Below, piece after piece: positions 10,182 to 19,518 of a stretch of DNA of 64,000 nucleotides; the stretch's first letter is position 1, and every line of letters starts with the position of its first letter. This stretch comes from Muribaculum intestinale. GTDB lineage: Bacteria > Bacteroidota > Bacteroidia > Bacteroidales > Muribaculaceae. Location of the stretch: contig NZ_CP021421.1 in the NCBI RefSeq assembly GCF_002201515.1, forward strand, positions 124,001 through 188,000, in the 5' to 3' direction. Made by a program: the position numbers and the translations under genes. The notes beneath the pieces are model-generated. The model saw only the letters and a program-made list of their open reading frames with translations, searched no databases and was not told the DNA's origin.

Positions 10182-10392
10182 AACAAAAGTTATTTTCGGG
10201 TTCGCAGATTTGAGATGCATTTTGCCTTGCGGATTCTGTAGCATAGCGGGCTATGCGACTGTATCAAAAGGCGAAACACATCCAAAGATGCGAAACTAAA
10301 GGGCTGATGTCACGAGAGGTTATAATCATGTAATTCAATTGATAATTTAACCGTGGTATGCATTCTGAGACAAAAAACGCCCTCTAATAGAA

Positions 10393-11706
10393 TCAGACAT
10401 TGGGGGTTGCTATCAATTCGAAAGGAAGAGCCTCGTTTACAGTAACATCGACAAATTCACCGGGATGAAGGGTACACGTTTTTTTGACAAGTACCTCCGG
10501 GTCGACCTCGGGCGAATCCCACTCCGTGCGGCCTATATAGTAGTCGGCATCCTCCCTGTCGATGACAACGCGAAGTGTGCGTCCGACCTTGGAGGCATTG
10601 CTCCGGTAGGCAATCTCTTCCTGTATGGCCATAAGCCTCGACAGACGCTCTTCCTTGACTTCGGGTGGTATAGAATCGGAGAAATTACGGGCAGCATATG
10701 TGTCATCCTCCTCGCAGTAGGCGAATGCACCCATGCGTTCAAAGCGCTGCTCTCTGACAAAATCAAGCAGTTCCTCGAATTCGGCTTCACCCTCTCCCGG
10801 GAAACCCACCATAAGAGTGGTGCGTATATGTATGCCCGGCACACGGCGGCGCAACTCGTCGAGAAGCTCACGTGTGGCCTTGCCATCGATATGTCGTCGC
10901 ATATTGGCAAGCACATTGTCGCTGATATGCTGCAAGGCTATATCAAGATAGCTGCATACATTCTTACGGCGCGCCATCACATCGGCTATCTCCATAGGGA
11001 ACTGTGCGGGATATGCGTAATGAAGCCTTATCCACTCCACTCCGGGGATATCGGCCATGCGGTCGATTAGTTCGGGAAGAGCCATACGCCCCTCGGGAAA
11101 ATCGGTTCCGTAGCTCGAAAGGTCCTGGGCTATTACGTTGAATTCCTTGACCCCGCGGGCCACAAGGTCGCTGACCTCGCTGAGTATCTCGTCGACAGGG
11201 CGCGACTTGAACCGCCCTGTAATCAATGGAATAGCGCAGAACGCACAGAAGCGGTTGCAGCCCTCGGCTATCTTTATGTAGGCATGGTGAGAGGGCGTGG
11301 TGATAAGACGGTCGTAGCTCGACACCGCAGGACACTCGCCGTTGAGACGCGTAATCACTCCGGCCCAGTCAAATTTACCGAACCATTCGTCAACCTCGGG
11401 AATCTCGGCCCTCAACTCGTCGCGGTAACGTTCCGACAGGCAGCCCATAACGAATAGTCGCCGAAGCCGGCCCTCGGTCTTTGCCTGTACATATTCAAGA
11501 ATGGTATTGACCGATTCTTCTTTGGCATCGCCGATAAAACCGCAAGTGTTGATTACCACAACAGGCGCCGGGCTACTCCCTTCAGGCGGGTCGTGGCGTG
11601 GTGTGAATCCGTTGCGGCGCAACATCGCCAGCAGTCGCTCGGAATCGACAAGATTCTTGGAGCAACCGAGCGTCACTACATCAATTCTTTTTTTTGCAGA
11701 TGTCAT
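10393..11706 (-). CDS. rimO: RimO, ribosomal protein S12 methylthiotransferase
   Basis: A 437-residue radical-SAM enzyme that methylthiolates an aspartate of ribosomal protein S12. It has the UPF0004 N-terminal domain (TLGCSKNLVDSE near residue 13, INTCGFIGDAKEES), the radical-SAM cluster motif CNRFCAFCAIP (about residue 149) and a C-terminal TRAM domain. The SKNLVDSE signature separates RimO from the tRNA enzyme MiaB. It follows ftsY by 52 bp on the same strand. Confidence 0.95.
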   Translation of the reverse strand: MTSAKKRIDVVTLGCSKNLVDSERLLAMLRRNGFTPRHDPPEGSSPAPVVVINTCGFIGDAKEESVNTILEYVQAKTEGRLRRLFVMGCLSERYRDELRAEIPEVDEWFGKFDWAGVITRLNGECPAVSSYDRLITTPSHHAYIKIAEGCNRFCAFCAIPLITGRFKSRPVDEILSEVSDLVARGVKEFNVIAQDLSSYGTDFPEGRMALPELIDRMADIPGVEWIRLHYAYPAQFPMEIADVMARRKNVCSYLDIALQHISDNVLANMRRHIDGKATRELLDELRRRVPGIHIRTTLMVGFPGEGEAEFEELLDFVREQRFERMGAFAYCEEDDTYAARNFSDSIPPEVKEERLSRLMAIQEEIAYRSNASKVGRTLRVVIDREDADYYIGRTEWDSPEVDPEVLVKKTCTLHPGEFVDVTVNEALPFELIATPNV

Positions 11707-11758
11707 TTCTTACACCGTGGTGAAATGGACTTTCTCATTAATGGATACACGCGGTATG

Positions 11759-12721
11759 TCATCCGGCATTGCCGAAGAGCGACTCTACAAATTCTTTCTT
11801 ATGGAAAACCTGCAGGTCGTCAATGCCCTCTCCAAGGCCTATATATTTTACCGGGATGCGGAACTGGTCGCTTATGCCGATTACAACGCCGCCCTTGGCT
11901 GTACCATCGAGCTTGGTTATGGCCAGTTCGTTGACCGAAGTAGCGGCCACAAACTGGCGAGCCTGCTCGAAAGCATTCTGTCCGGTAGAGCCATCAAGCA
12001 CAAGGAGCACCTCGTGGGGTGCGTCGGGCACTACTTTCTGCATCACATTGCGTATCTTGGTAAGCTCGTCCATGAGCCCTTTTTTGTTATGCAGACGGCC
12101 GGCGGTGTCGATTATTACGACATTGGCTCCGGTAGCCTTGGCACTTTGCAGGGTGTCGTAGGCCACGGATGCAGGGTCGCTGCCAAGTTTCTGCTTGATT
12201 ACGGGCACTCCGGCACGCTCACCCCATACGTCAAGTTGCTCGATGGCGGCGGCACGGAATGTATCGGCGGCACCAAGCACCACCTTATTGCCGGCTTTCT
12301 TGAACTGTGAGGCGAGTTTTCCTATAGTAGTGGTCTTGCCCACACCGTTTACGCCTACTACCATTATCACATGAGGCTGGTGGTCGGCAGGGACAGTAAA
12401 GTCGGGCAACGACGATTCGTTGTTGTTTTCTGCAAGAAGATCGGTGATTTCCTCACAAAGCAGCGAATTGAGCTCCGAAGAGTTGACATATTTGTCGCGG
12501 GCTACACGTTTCTCGATACGCTCGATAATCTTAAGCGTGGTCTCCACGCCTACATCAGAGGTTATGAACACCTCTTCGAGATTGTCGAGAATCTCGTCGT
12601 CGATTTTTGATTTGCCGGCTATGGCACGTGCCAACTTTGAGAACACCCCCTGCTTGGTGCGTTCAAGCCCTTTGTCGAGAGTCTCCTTTTTCTCTTTTGA
12701 GAAGAAATTGAAAAAGCCCAT
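11759..12721 (-). CDS. ftsY: FtsY, signal recognition particle receptor
   Basis: 320 residues: a short charged N-terminal part, the four-helix N domain (about 20-100) and the SRP-type GTPase (about 110-320). Motifs are GVNGVGKTTTIGKL (P-loop), DTFRAAA, DTAGRLHNK, TKLDGTAKGG and GLGEGIDDL. It docks ribosome-bound SRP to the membrane. The long acidic A domain of proteobacterial FtsY is absent, as in most Bacteroidetes. Transcribed with rimO. Confidence 0.96.
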   Translation of the reverse strand: MGFFNFFSKEKKETLDKGLERTKQGVFSKLARAIAGKSKIDDEILDNLEEVFITSDVGVETTLKIIERIEKRVARDKYVNSSELNSLLCEEITDLLAENNNESSLPDFTVPADHQPHVIMVVGVNGVGKTTTIGKLASQFKKAGNKVVLGAADTFRAAAIEQLDVWGERAGVPVIKQKLGSDPASVAYDTLQSAKATGANVVIIDTAGRLHNKKGLMDELTKIRNVMQKVVPDAPHEVLLVLDGSTGQNAFEQARQFVAATSVNELAITKLDGTAKGGVVIGISDQFRIPVKYIGLGEGIDDLQVFHKKEFVESLFGNAG

Positions 12722-12746
12722 CTATATCTTGTATAAATTATTTATG

Positions 12747-12777
12747 CAAAGTTAATGCTTTCCGCATTCATAGGCAA
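12747..12777 (-). promoter_or_regulatory. Promoter of ftsY-rimO
   Basis: On the minus strand a -33 TTG (12775-12777) is followed after exactly 20 nt by TAACTTTG (12747-12754), the standard Bacteroidetes promoter layout. The -7 box lies 25 bp before the ftsY start. Confidence 0.65.
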
Positions 12778-12798
12778 TAAAATGCCCGTACATATTAA

Positions 12799-12828
12799 CA
12801 GCCCCGGAGGCTATTGCCTTCGGGGCTG
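12799..12828 (-). terminator. Hairpin terminator behind the initiator tRNA
   Basis: A 13-bp stem (with one G-T pair) and a 4-nt loop, arms at 12799-12811 and 12816-12828. It lies directly downstream of the tRNA on the minus strand, separating it from ftsY. The T-run after it is weak. Confidence 0.65.
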
Positions 12829-12837
12829 TCATCTTAG

Positions 12838-12909
<72 letters not shown>

Positions 12910-12929
12910 ATATTTCTGTTTTGCGAGTG

Positions 12930-12960
12930 CAAAGTTAGCTGTTTTTTCCATTCGATGCAA
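12930..12960 (-). promoter_or_regulatory. Promoter of the initiator tRNA
   Basis: Minus-strand TTG at 12958-12960, then 20 nt, then TAACTTTG at 12930-12937. This is a full Bacteroidetes consensus promoter ending about 20 nt before the tRNA 5' end. Confidence 0.7.
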
Positions 12961-13141
12961 ATTTATGCACGTGAAAAAATGTTAATTATTCAGTAATACT
13001 CAGCTATCTTATTATCAATCTGAGTTTTGAATCATTCGCATCAATATGCCACACCCACAAATATCAGCACAAAGCGAGCAAATACGCCCTACGCATTGTT
13101 ATAATAATCCAACCGTATAATAAAACATCCATACATCAATT

Positions 13142-13840
13142 ATGAAGAAGCTACTACTGACGGCAGCACTCACAGCCGCCACCATTGCCGGCGCAAGCGC
13201 CCAAAGCACCATCTTCAACAACCCCGACAATGAGGCATACTTCGGCATACGAGCCATGTATAACCTAAAGTGTCCCGGCGACATGAAATTCGACAACGTA
13301 GGCAAAATCGGTCTGCTCGGCAAGGGCTCAGGCGTAGGTGTCGGCTTAATATACAATGTGCCGATGGTTGCCAATCTCTATATCGAGCCGGGTCTCACCC
13401 TCTATTACAACACCGAGTCAATAAAAGCGATGGGCAGCATGGTAGACACCGATGGAGCCCTGTTCGACGTGGAGCATGCATCCATGCGCAAATTCGGATT
13501 CAGAGTGCCATTGATGTTTGGCTACCACTTCGACTTCACTCCCGACATAAAGGTAAGCGTATTTACCGGCCCGGAACTTGACGTAGGATTCTCCAACGAC
13601 CAATATATGACCGTAAGCGTAGCCAACCAGGAACTGCATGCAGCCCCGTCGGCCTACGGCGATAATGCAATCATATCGATGCATCGCTGCAACTGCAACT
13701 GGAAATTCGGTGCAGGCCTATCCTATGACCACTACTATCTCGGAGTCGGCGGTGGAATCGGCATACTCAACATGAGCGATATAAAGTACTCTACCCTTTA
13801 CGAAAACTATTTCGAGGTATCTCTCGGATACAATTTCTGA
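13142..13840 (+). CDS. Outer-membrane beta-barrel protein
   Basis: 232 residues with a signal peptide (MKKLLLTAALTAATIAG, cleavage near ASAQS). The mature part alternates polar and hydrophobic residues, is rich in glycine and aromatics, and ends with aromatic Phe in YNF, as in porin-family/OmpW-like small barrels. A three-cysteine patch (HRCNCNWKFG, about residue 180) is unusual in a barrel. No specific substrate can be assigned. It stands alone between the tRNA and a convergent gene pair. Confidence 0.75.
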   Translation: MKKLLLTAALTAATIAGASAQSTIFNNPDNEAYFGIRAMYNLKCPGDMKFDNVGKIGLLGKGSGVGVGLIYNVPMVANLYIEPGLTLYYNTESIKAMGSMVDTDGALFDVEHASMRKFGFRVPLMFGYHFDFTPDIKVSVFTGPELDVGFSNDQYMTVSVANQELHAAPSAYGDNAIISMHRCNCNWKFGAGLSYDHYYLGVGGGIGILNMSDIKYSTLYENYFEVSLGYNF

Positions 13841-13888
13841 CAGCACTCCCAGCGACATAACCAAATATTCATGTATCTATACGAACCA

Positions 13889-13927
13889 AACCCCGATTGC
13901 GCATGCACAACATACGCAATCGGGGTT
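13889..13927. terminator. Bidirectional terminator between convergent genes
   Basis: A perfect 13-bp inverted repeat (arms 13889-13901 and 13915-13927, core ccccgattgcg) with a 13-nt loop lies between the barrel gene and the convergent exported protein, so it can serve both strands. Confidence 0.7.
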
Positions 13928-13963
13928 ACAATATATATTATTCTATAGATGCTCAGAGCATGC

Positions 13964-14911
13964 TTAAAATGCAAGCACAGGACGCAGATTATTGCTGCCG
14001 CCCTTACTGGTCTGCATCACCAAACCATTGCTGAACTGCACGCTATGGGCCTGGGTAACGGAATATTCCGTACTCGACCAATATACTCCCGACAATGACA
14101 CTGCGCCGGATATTTGCGCAAGCCGTTCATTTATAAGCACAGCATTTGCTGTGTCAGGCACATCTCCATAGCCAAGATCGCCGATATTCTCGCCCAAATC
14201 GCCGGAACATAGCAACGACACTTCTTTGACCGACGGAACATACCATCCACTCGTGGAAACAGGAGCCTCAGCGCCGGTAGCTACCGCAGACAGTTCCGAC
14301 CCGACGAGCACCTCATAATCCCAGCCATACTCATCATTGAAAGCATCTATGCCGCAGGTGTTGTTGTAGCCCATTATCTGATTGAAAACACTGTTAAGAG
14401 CCTCCGATCTGGTGGCAATCGACACATAATCGGTATTTTCCTCAATCCATTCGCCGACCGACATCCCCACCTCATCATCGAAGTCGGAATAGTAATCCTG
14501 CCATTCACATTTTTTCTGTTTAAGACCGACAACGAGACCATGCACACACTCAGGGTGCGCAGCACGCAGCGCGGCATCGTGTTCGGTAGGGTCGCCAATA
14601 TAAAACACTACGCCGATTGGCGTTTTCGAAACATCGAGGGTGGTCGACCATGTGCCGTCGGAATAGAAAAAGTCGCCAGGCTTGGCCTTGTTCTCACCTT
14701 CGGCGAGCGAAATAGACGCAATCTGCGACAAATCCAACGACGAATCATAACTCTCCCCTATAGACCACGATGTGTTGTCGGCATTGGCCGAAAACGAAAC
14801 ACTGCCAGACACCTCGACCGGCGCACCCACCTTGGGAGTAACTACAAACTGGGCTTCTGCCAAAATATACGAAGCCATGACAGCCAGCGATAACAATACA
14901 GTCTTTTTCAT
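13964..14911 (-). CDS. Exported protein with DUF1566/Lcl-like C-terminal domain
   Basis: 315 residues from MKKTVLLSLAVMASY at 14911; the frame is open to 15013, but only this start gives a signal peptide (cleavage near AEAQF). The C-terminal half carries the pattern GWYVPSVKEVS, then YWSSTEYS...VQFSNG, ending in RPVLAF, which is the DUF1566 / Lcl C-terminal layout seen in many surface proteins of Bacteroidetes. The function is unknown. It follows the next upstream gene by 4 bp and is presumably co-transcribed. Confidence 0.65.
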   Translation of the reverse strand: MKKTVLLSLAVMASYILAEAQFVVTPKVGAPVEVSGSVSFSANADNTSWSIGESYDSSLDLSQIASISLAEGENKAKPGDFFYSDGTWSTTLDVSKTPIGVVFYIGDPTEHDAALRAAHPECVHGLVVGLKQKKCEWQDYYSDFDDEVGMSVGEWIEENTDYVSIATRSEALNSVFNQIMGYNNTCGIDAFNDEYGWDYEVLVGSELSAVATGAEAPVSTSGWYVPSVKEVSLLCSGDLGENIGDLGYGDVPDTANAVLINERLAQISGAVSLSGVYWSSTEYSVTQAHSVQFSNGLVMQTSKGGSNNLRPVLAF

Positions 14912-14915
14912 GACT

Positions 14916-15377
14916 TTATCTTTTAATGAATTTAACAGAGCTCTCACAGACACTAAGCACATAGATGCCACCAGACAGAGCGGAAACATCCACCGTTTCT
15001 GAATCGTTGGCAATTACAGCCGAAATATAGATACGTCCCGACATGTCACACACAGTAAACTGACGCCCCCTGCAGCCCATAAGCGTAACTGTCGACGACA
15101 CAGCATCGGGAAGAATGCCAACTTCAGTTGCGCTTACTTCAGTGATACCAGATGAAGATGGGTCGTAGGAAAACGTGACTGAAGTGACTCCGCTCACAGC
15201 CTCTCCGACTGTGCGAATTACAGAAAATGTCATGGCATTATCCGCGACAACAAGCATACCTACATGTTCCATCGGAATACGCATTCCTGCATCAGTGACC
15301 ATAAGCCAACCCGAATCGCCTCGCGCCACAGCCGTCGATGTAATCAGCAGCGCGCACATTGCAAAAAACTTTTTCAT
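14916..15377 (-). CDS. Small exported protein with a C-terminal sorting-like domain
   Basis: 153 residues from MKKFFAMCALLITST at 15377, with a signal peptide (cleavage near VARGD). The last about 75 residues resemble a type IX secretion C-terminal domain of the Por type: FTVCDMSGRIYIS, then VDVSALSGGIYVLSV and a basic end KFIKR. Whether this organism uses type IX secretion cannot be seen here; similar tails also occur in proteins without it. First gene of a two-gene unit with the DUF1566-like protein. Confidence 0.6.
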   Translation of the reverse strand: MKKFFAMCALLITSTAVARGDSGWLMVTDAGMRIPMEHVGMLVVADNAMTFSVIRTVGEAVSGVTSVTFSYDPSSSGITEVSATEVGILPDAVSSTVTLMGCRGRQFTVCDMSGRIYISAVIANDSETVDVSALSGGIYVLSVCESSVKFIKR

Positions 15378-15527
15378 AAATATATTATAGTATTTCTTCC
15401 ATTGCAAATATACAAACATTAGCCCTAAATCATAGCATTTACTTAACTAAAACTTTATTTTTGTTAAAAAGCGCTTGCTCTACGAGTGTTTTTCCACAAA
15501 TTTCTTTCACATTCGGCTGCAAAACAC

Positions 15528-15535
15528 TATCTTTG
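15528..15535 (+). promoter_or_regulatory. -7 box of ssrA
   Basis: TATCTTTG, matching TAnnTTTG, ends 22 bp before the mature 5' end of tmRNA. Confidence 0.6.
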
Positions 15536-15557
15536 CTCGATTTTACATCACAACCAA

Positions 15558-15954
15558 GGGGCTGACTGGCTTTGACAGCGTGTAGAGGTGGTGTGTAAGC
15601 ATGCAGAGCGATGATGCCCACGCTCTTTAATCAGAGACATCAAAAATTTAAATGGCGAAAACAACTACGCTCTCGCTGCCTAATTGAAGTATAGTAGATT
15701 AGCTTTATCCCCGCAACAGTTGCGGAGGACGAGACATCGCCCGATTGTCCTTTTTCCGAGACGGATCGACATGGCGGTGCAGTTAAATCGGGAATAGGCG
15801 ATGGCCTGCCTTGAGCCGGCGCTGAAATCTTAAAGGCTAAGGCTGCGATTGGTGGTCGCGATCCTGTCACAGCCCTACAACCAAGTCGCGAATAAGCATG
15901 TAGAAAGCTCATTAGTTCCACGTTTGGACGAGGGTTCAATCCCCTCCAGCTCCA
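15558..15954 (+). ncRNA. ssrA: tmRNA
   Basis: Rescues stalled ribosomes. The 5' end GGGGCTGACT pairs with the 3' end CAGCTCC (15947-15953) to form the tRNA-like acceptor stem with discriminator A at 15954 and no encoded CCA. The T-loop segment GGTTCAATCCC lies just before. The tag frame at 15654-15683 reads GENNYALAA then TAA, the Bacteroidetes-type tag. Length 397 nt is normal. The 3' end is the integration target of the island that follows. Confidence 0.95.
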
Positions 15955-16467
15955 CTTAGCGGGTCGGACAGATTCCGGCCAACAAAAGTCTAAACAAGAC
16001 TAAACCGCAGAATTTCAATCAATTCTGCGGTTTTTTCGTGCCTAAAAATATCTATTCAGGACAGATGTCGGACAGAAAAAAGACCGTTACGGACGCTCAT
16101 TCGTTACATACTCGTTACACGAAATCCCGGTATGGGCTTGTGTAACGAATGTGTAACTAAAACGCCCGTAATTGACCGATGTTCAATTGCTTACAAAAGG
16201 CTAACTCGGACGCAACCCGGAAAATCACGGTCAATATCGGACAATTCCGGACGATCTTGAAACGATGGTATAGTCACAAAGGAATCCAGTCTGTTATTTC
16301 ACTTCAATTCTTTCCTTTTCCGAATGGTTTTCAAGGCGAATTTCGGCAATGTCCGCTATTCGTCCGCTATTGGCCAAGGTGTGTCTAAGCAAAATCTTGT
16401 TTAACAGGTTTTGATTGTAGAAGGCACAAAAAACCTTCTGCCAAGACCACAAAATCCATCGGAAAAA
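15940..16467 (+). repeat. tmRNA-3'-end integration module, copy A (att core plus integrase leader)
   Basis: The last nucleotides of ssrA (core ccctccagctccactt) run into a stretch that recurs twice more in the window (copies B and C): GGGTCGGACAGATT, TCCGGCCAACAAAAGTCTAAAC, a terminator hairpin, GGACAGAAAAAAGACCG, repeated cgttac/gtaacg motifs and then the integrase start. The cgttac repeats are candidate arm-type integrase sites. No gene is visible here apart from the integrase start at the end. This copy is attached to intact ssrA, so it is the chromosome-element junction. Confidence 0.75.
16003..16036 (+). terminator. Intrinsic terminator downstream of ssrA
   Basis: A 12-bp stem (arms 16003-16014 and 16021-16032, core aaccgcagaatt) followed by a T tract. 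The same hairpin recurs in module copies B and C, so it appears to be carried by the integrating element and supplied to tmRNA after insertion. Confidence 0.8.
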
Positions 16468-16690
16468 ATGAAAAAGAACACATTCAAAGTCCTGTTCTAT
16501 CTCCGTGGGAACCATGTCAACAAGGATGGCACCTCTGCCATTATGATAAGGATTTCCATAGATGGAGAAATTGAACAGCTAACATCCAAACTTTATGTAG
16601 ATCCTAAAGTTTGGGACACCAAAAGAGGACGTGCCAATGGCAGGTCTGCCAAGATTCTCGAACTGAACGGCAGACTTCAGGACATAGATG
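16468..16690 (+). pseudogene. Tyrosine site-specific integrase, N-terminal remnant
   Basis: The start MKKNTFKVLFYLRG is typical of Bacteroidetes integrases of mobile elements: an arm-binding domain, with KLYVDPKVWDTKRGRANGRSA at about residues 36-56. After about 74 residues the frame enters an IS21-family end and stops. The core-binding and catalytic domains (R...HxxR...Y) are absent. Its position right after the att core at ssrA marks it as the integrase of the first element. Confidence 0.85.
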
Positions 16691-16807
16691 TATCTAACAT
16701 TTGAAAAGGGACCCGGATAGCATTTGAAAAGGGGACCACCCGGGATGGGGATGCAAAGATAATTATATTTGTTGAGTCATCATTTCCTGAGTTTCTTTCA
16801 TGCGGTA
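16689..16807 (-). mobile_element. Solo IS21-family end fragment (119 bp)
   Basis: This stretch is an apparently identical copy of the istB-side end of the adjacent element: TGTATCTAACATTTG terminus, both CATTTGAAAAGGG-type repeats, and the last codons of istB up to tcatgcggta. There it breaks off and the complete copy begins. It is what remains of an earlier insertion. Confidence 0.85.
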
Positions 16808-16881
16808 TGTATCTAACATTTGAAAAGGGACCCGGATAGCATTTGAAAAGGGGACCACCCGGGATGGGGATGCAAAGATAA

Positions 16882-17670
16882 TTATATTTGTTGAGTCATC
16901 ATTTCCTGAGTTTCTTTCATGCGGTATGATTTGCCTGTCATGTTAAGCAGTATAGCCTTGTGGGTCAGGCGGTCTACCATTGCGGTGACCAGTACTTTGT
17001 CGTCAATAATCTCGTTCCAGCGGTTGAAGGCGAGATTGGTTGTGACGACGGTCGTCTTCTTGTCGGTGCGGAGGGAGAGATGGTTAAAGAGCATCTCTGC
17101 GCCGGCCTTGTCGCAGGAGACGTATCCGAACTCATCACAGATGACCATGTCGTATCTCTCGAACTTGTTTTCCAGCGACCGGAGTGTCAAAGCGTTGCGG
17201 CACTCGCGTATCTGCGTGAGCAGTCTTGGCACGGATGTGAACAGCACCGAGTGTCCGGCATTACATGCGGCGATACCGAGAGCTGTCGCCAGATGAGTCT
17301 TGCCTGTTCCGGGATTGCCGTATAGAATGAGGTTGCGTCCGTTTTTGATGAAGTCGAGTGTCTCGAGTGTCGGGAGCGCTTTCCGGGCATCGGCGGGCAG
17401 AGCGTCGGTGTCGATTTCGTTAAGATAGCGAAGTTGCGGGAACCCTGCGTTTTTGATGCGGTGACGGCGCTGGTTTTCAGAGCGGTTCTCTTTTTCGCGC
17501 CGGAGCAGTTCGGCTGTAAACCGCCATAGGTTCCATTGTTCGTCGGCGCTCTGCTGTATAAGCAGGTCGATGTCGCGCCGCACAAGCGGGAGTTTAAGGT
17601 CGAAAGCGCATGAGCGAATGAGCTCCCGAAGTCCGTCACGGTCTGTTTCATGTATGTCTGTCATTGTCAT
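16882..17670 (-). CDS. istB: IstB, IS21-family helper ATPase
   Basis: 262 residues, an AAA+ ATPase related to DnaC. Walker A is YGNPGTGKTH (about residue 116) and Walker B is MVICDEFGY. It assembles on target DNA and activates IstA. The start MTMTDIHE lies 31 bp after the istA stop. This copy has the native C-terminus QEMMTQQI. Confidence 0.93.
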   Translation of the reverse strand: MTMTDIHETDRDGLRELIRSCAFDLKLPLVRRDIDLLIQQSADEQWNLWRFTAELLRREKENRSENQRRHRIKNAGFPQLRYLNEIDTDALPADARKALPTLETLDFIKNGRNLILYGNPGTGKTHLATALGIAACNAGHSVLFTSVPRLLTQIRECRNALTLRSLENKFERYDMVICDEFGYVSCDKAGAEMLFNHLSLRTDKKTTVVTTNLAFNRWNEIIDDKVLVTAMVDRLTHKAILLNMTGKSYRMKETQEMMTQQI

Positions 17671-17701
17671 TCAGTGTATTGGTTGTTTTTTGGGGGGGTA
17701 T

Positions 17702-19303
17702 TCAGTCTGCCTGCGATGCGCGGGTATATTCCATAAATGATGAAAGCATGTCAAGGGTATGGCTTGCCGAACTTTCTATTTCAGCCTGTTGCGGGTCGGG
17801 AACGTTCGTTGCCGCGATATCGGCGGTTGACTGCATATGTCCTTCCGCCGAGATCATCTGAGCCTGTATCTGTTCAGATGAGAGGCGCTGGAGCCCGCGG
17901 GACGAAAGACTTGTGGCGGCACGGACGATGTCAGTGTATGCCAGATTGTTGTCGCGGGTGAACACAAGCAGTTCTATGAAGCTTCGCGGAGACTCGCGGA
18001 AGTGTTCGCGGTAAAGCGCCGCCACCGACGGATGTACCTGTTGCAGAGCCACAGACCGCCCCAGAGCGGCCGGTTTGCGCAGGAATGTACCCAGATAATG
18101 CATCAGGTCGATGACCCAGTCGCCGGAGCGTCGGCTTCGGGCATGATTGGCCACCTTGTCGCGTCCGTAAAGCACCACGATGCGCTCGGAATACAGCTTT
18201 ACCGCCACCTGCGAGCCCACCAGACGGTCGGGCACAGAGTAGTGCACTCCGTCAACGGTTATCGTTGAATACTTTCCGACGCGGTACAGCCGCTGCTCGA
18301 AGCAGCCGATGTCACCGTGGTCCAACGGACGTAGCGCCGCCAGATCGGCCTGTATGCGCAGGCGTTTTTCTTCCGCCGACATGTTGGACGCCTCTGTGTT
18401 GAGCCTGTCGCAGACTGCCGCCAGATGCGTCTGCGCGGCATCCAGGGAGTCAAACCGGACCTCGAACGAGAATGCACGACGCCGGATATATTCCACCGAA
18501 CGTTCCACCTTGCCTTTTTCCCATCCCGAGCGAGGGTTGCAGAAATGGGGTGTGAAACAGTAGTGTACCTCCATGCGCAGCAGCGCATCCGTGTGCTCGC
18601 GGTCGCGCCCGAGGAACTTCTTTACGGCGGTACGCATGTTGTCATAGGCCATCACGCGCGGGGTGCCCCCCAACTCCCGGAAGCAGTTGCGGTGGGCTTC
18701 CATAAGAGCCAGGGTATCTTCGCGCGAAAACAGATATGCCTTGCGCATATTGCTGTGGTCGAGGGTGAATACCGCCATGTGAAGGCGAGTCCTGACTCCA
18801 CCGATCCACAGGGTAAGCACGCCCCAGTCGAACTCGCAACGGAATCCAGGCTCATAGTCCTGACGGATATATGCCTTTGCAGGCTTTTCTTGCGACTTCG
18901 GCGCTGCCTCCAGCGCACGGACATACTGACATACTGTGGAATAGGCGATACGCACGCCATCGTCCTGAAGACGTCGCCACATATCGAGCTTGCGCATCTG
19001 CTGCTTGTGCAATCCGGCAGCGACGTTCTCCCGGTTGCGGGCGATAAAACCATCGATGCGACGGCGGACATCATCGGTCACAACACGCCTGACGCGTCCG
19101 CTGCTGTCATACTTCGGCCTGGTCAGCAGATAATCGTCAACCTCCCGCTCTGTCGGTGACGGGCCGGCCTCTCTCTCGAACTCGCGCAGATACTTGCGCA
19201 CGGTCTTGCGGCTCATGCCGTTGCGGCGCGCTATCTCGCGGATGCTCATCCCCTCGCGGCGATGAGACAGAATAATGGATGTTTTTTCCTCCATGTGTAG
19301 CAT
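17702..19303 (-). CDS. istA: IstA, IS21-family transposase
   Basis: 533 residues. An N-terminal helix-turn-helix (REIARRNGMSRKTVRKYLRE, about 21-40) is followed by an integrase-type DDE core: first aspartate in FDWGVLTLW, second in MAYDNMRTA, glutamate in GKVERSVEYIRRR, then a Mu-transposase-like C-terminal domain. The protein is identical to copy 2. Confidence 0.95.
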   Translation of the reverse strand: MLHMEEKTSIILSHRREGMSIREIARRNGMSRKTVRKYLREFEREAGPSPTEREVDDYLLTRPKYDSSGRVRRVVTDDVRRRIDGFIARNRENVAAGLHKQQMRKLDMWRRLQDDGVRIAYSTVCQYVRALEAAPKSQEKPAKAYIRQDYEPGFRCEFDWGVLTLWIGGVRTRLHMAVFTLDHSNMRKAYLFSREDTLALMEAHRNCFRELGGTPRVMAYDNMRTAVKKFLGRDREHTDALLRMEVHYCFTPHFCNPRSGWEKGKVERSVEYIRRRAFSFEVRFDSLDAAQTHLAAVCDRLNTEASNMSAEEKRLRIQADLAALRPLDHGDIGCFEQRLYRVGKYSTITVDGVHYSVPDRLVGSQVAVKLYSERIVVLYGRDKVANHARSRRSGDWVIDLMHYLGTFLRKPAALGRSVALQQVHPSVAALYREHFRESPRSFIELLVFTRDNNLAYTDIVRAATSLSSRGLQRLSSEQIQAQMISAEGHMQSTADIAATNVPDPQQAEIESSASHTLDMLSSFMEYTRASQAD

Positions 19304-19419
19304 TTTGTGGAATCGTTGATGTCGTTCTTTCTAATCAACGATATCCGGTTGAACTTACCCATGGGGTGGGTCCCTTTTCAATTGCTCTACCCGGGTCCCT
19401 TTTCAAATGTTAGATGCAG

Positions 19420-19518
19420 TTGAAAAGCTTTGCTCCGATTGAAATCTCCCCTAAAGATCGCGATGGATTCATGACACAACTTAAATCTATCAATCCCAAT
19501 ATAGAAATATTATGCTGA
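19420..19518 (+). pseudogene. C-terminal gene fragment of unknown family
   Basis: Right behind the IS21 end a frame of 32 residues (LKSFAPIEISPKDRDG..., ending IEILC) reaches a stop. Its composition looks like real coding sequence, but the gene body is missing, cut by the IS or by recombination. I do not recognise the family. Confidence 0.3.

Larger units (their letters stand above)
16808..19418 (-). mobile_element. IS21-family insertion sequence, copy 1 (complete, 2611 bp)
   Basis: It contains istA and istB. The ends are TGYATCTAACATTTGAAAAGG (Y is T on the istB side, C on the istA side), each followed by a second CATTTGAAAAGGG or AATTGAAAAGGG repeat as expected for IS21 multiple terminal sites. 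The second copy at 22378-26363, less its inserted IS4-like element and one target duplicate, is also exactly 2611 bp. No target duplication is visible at the flanks. Confidence 0.9.

Noticed and set aside
15541-16040. CRISPR array or tandem repeats near ssrA
   Set aside because: Repeated motifs here are integrase-leader elements (cgttac/gtaacg) without regular spacing; no array of direct repeats with spacers exists in the window.
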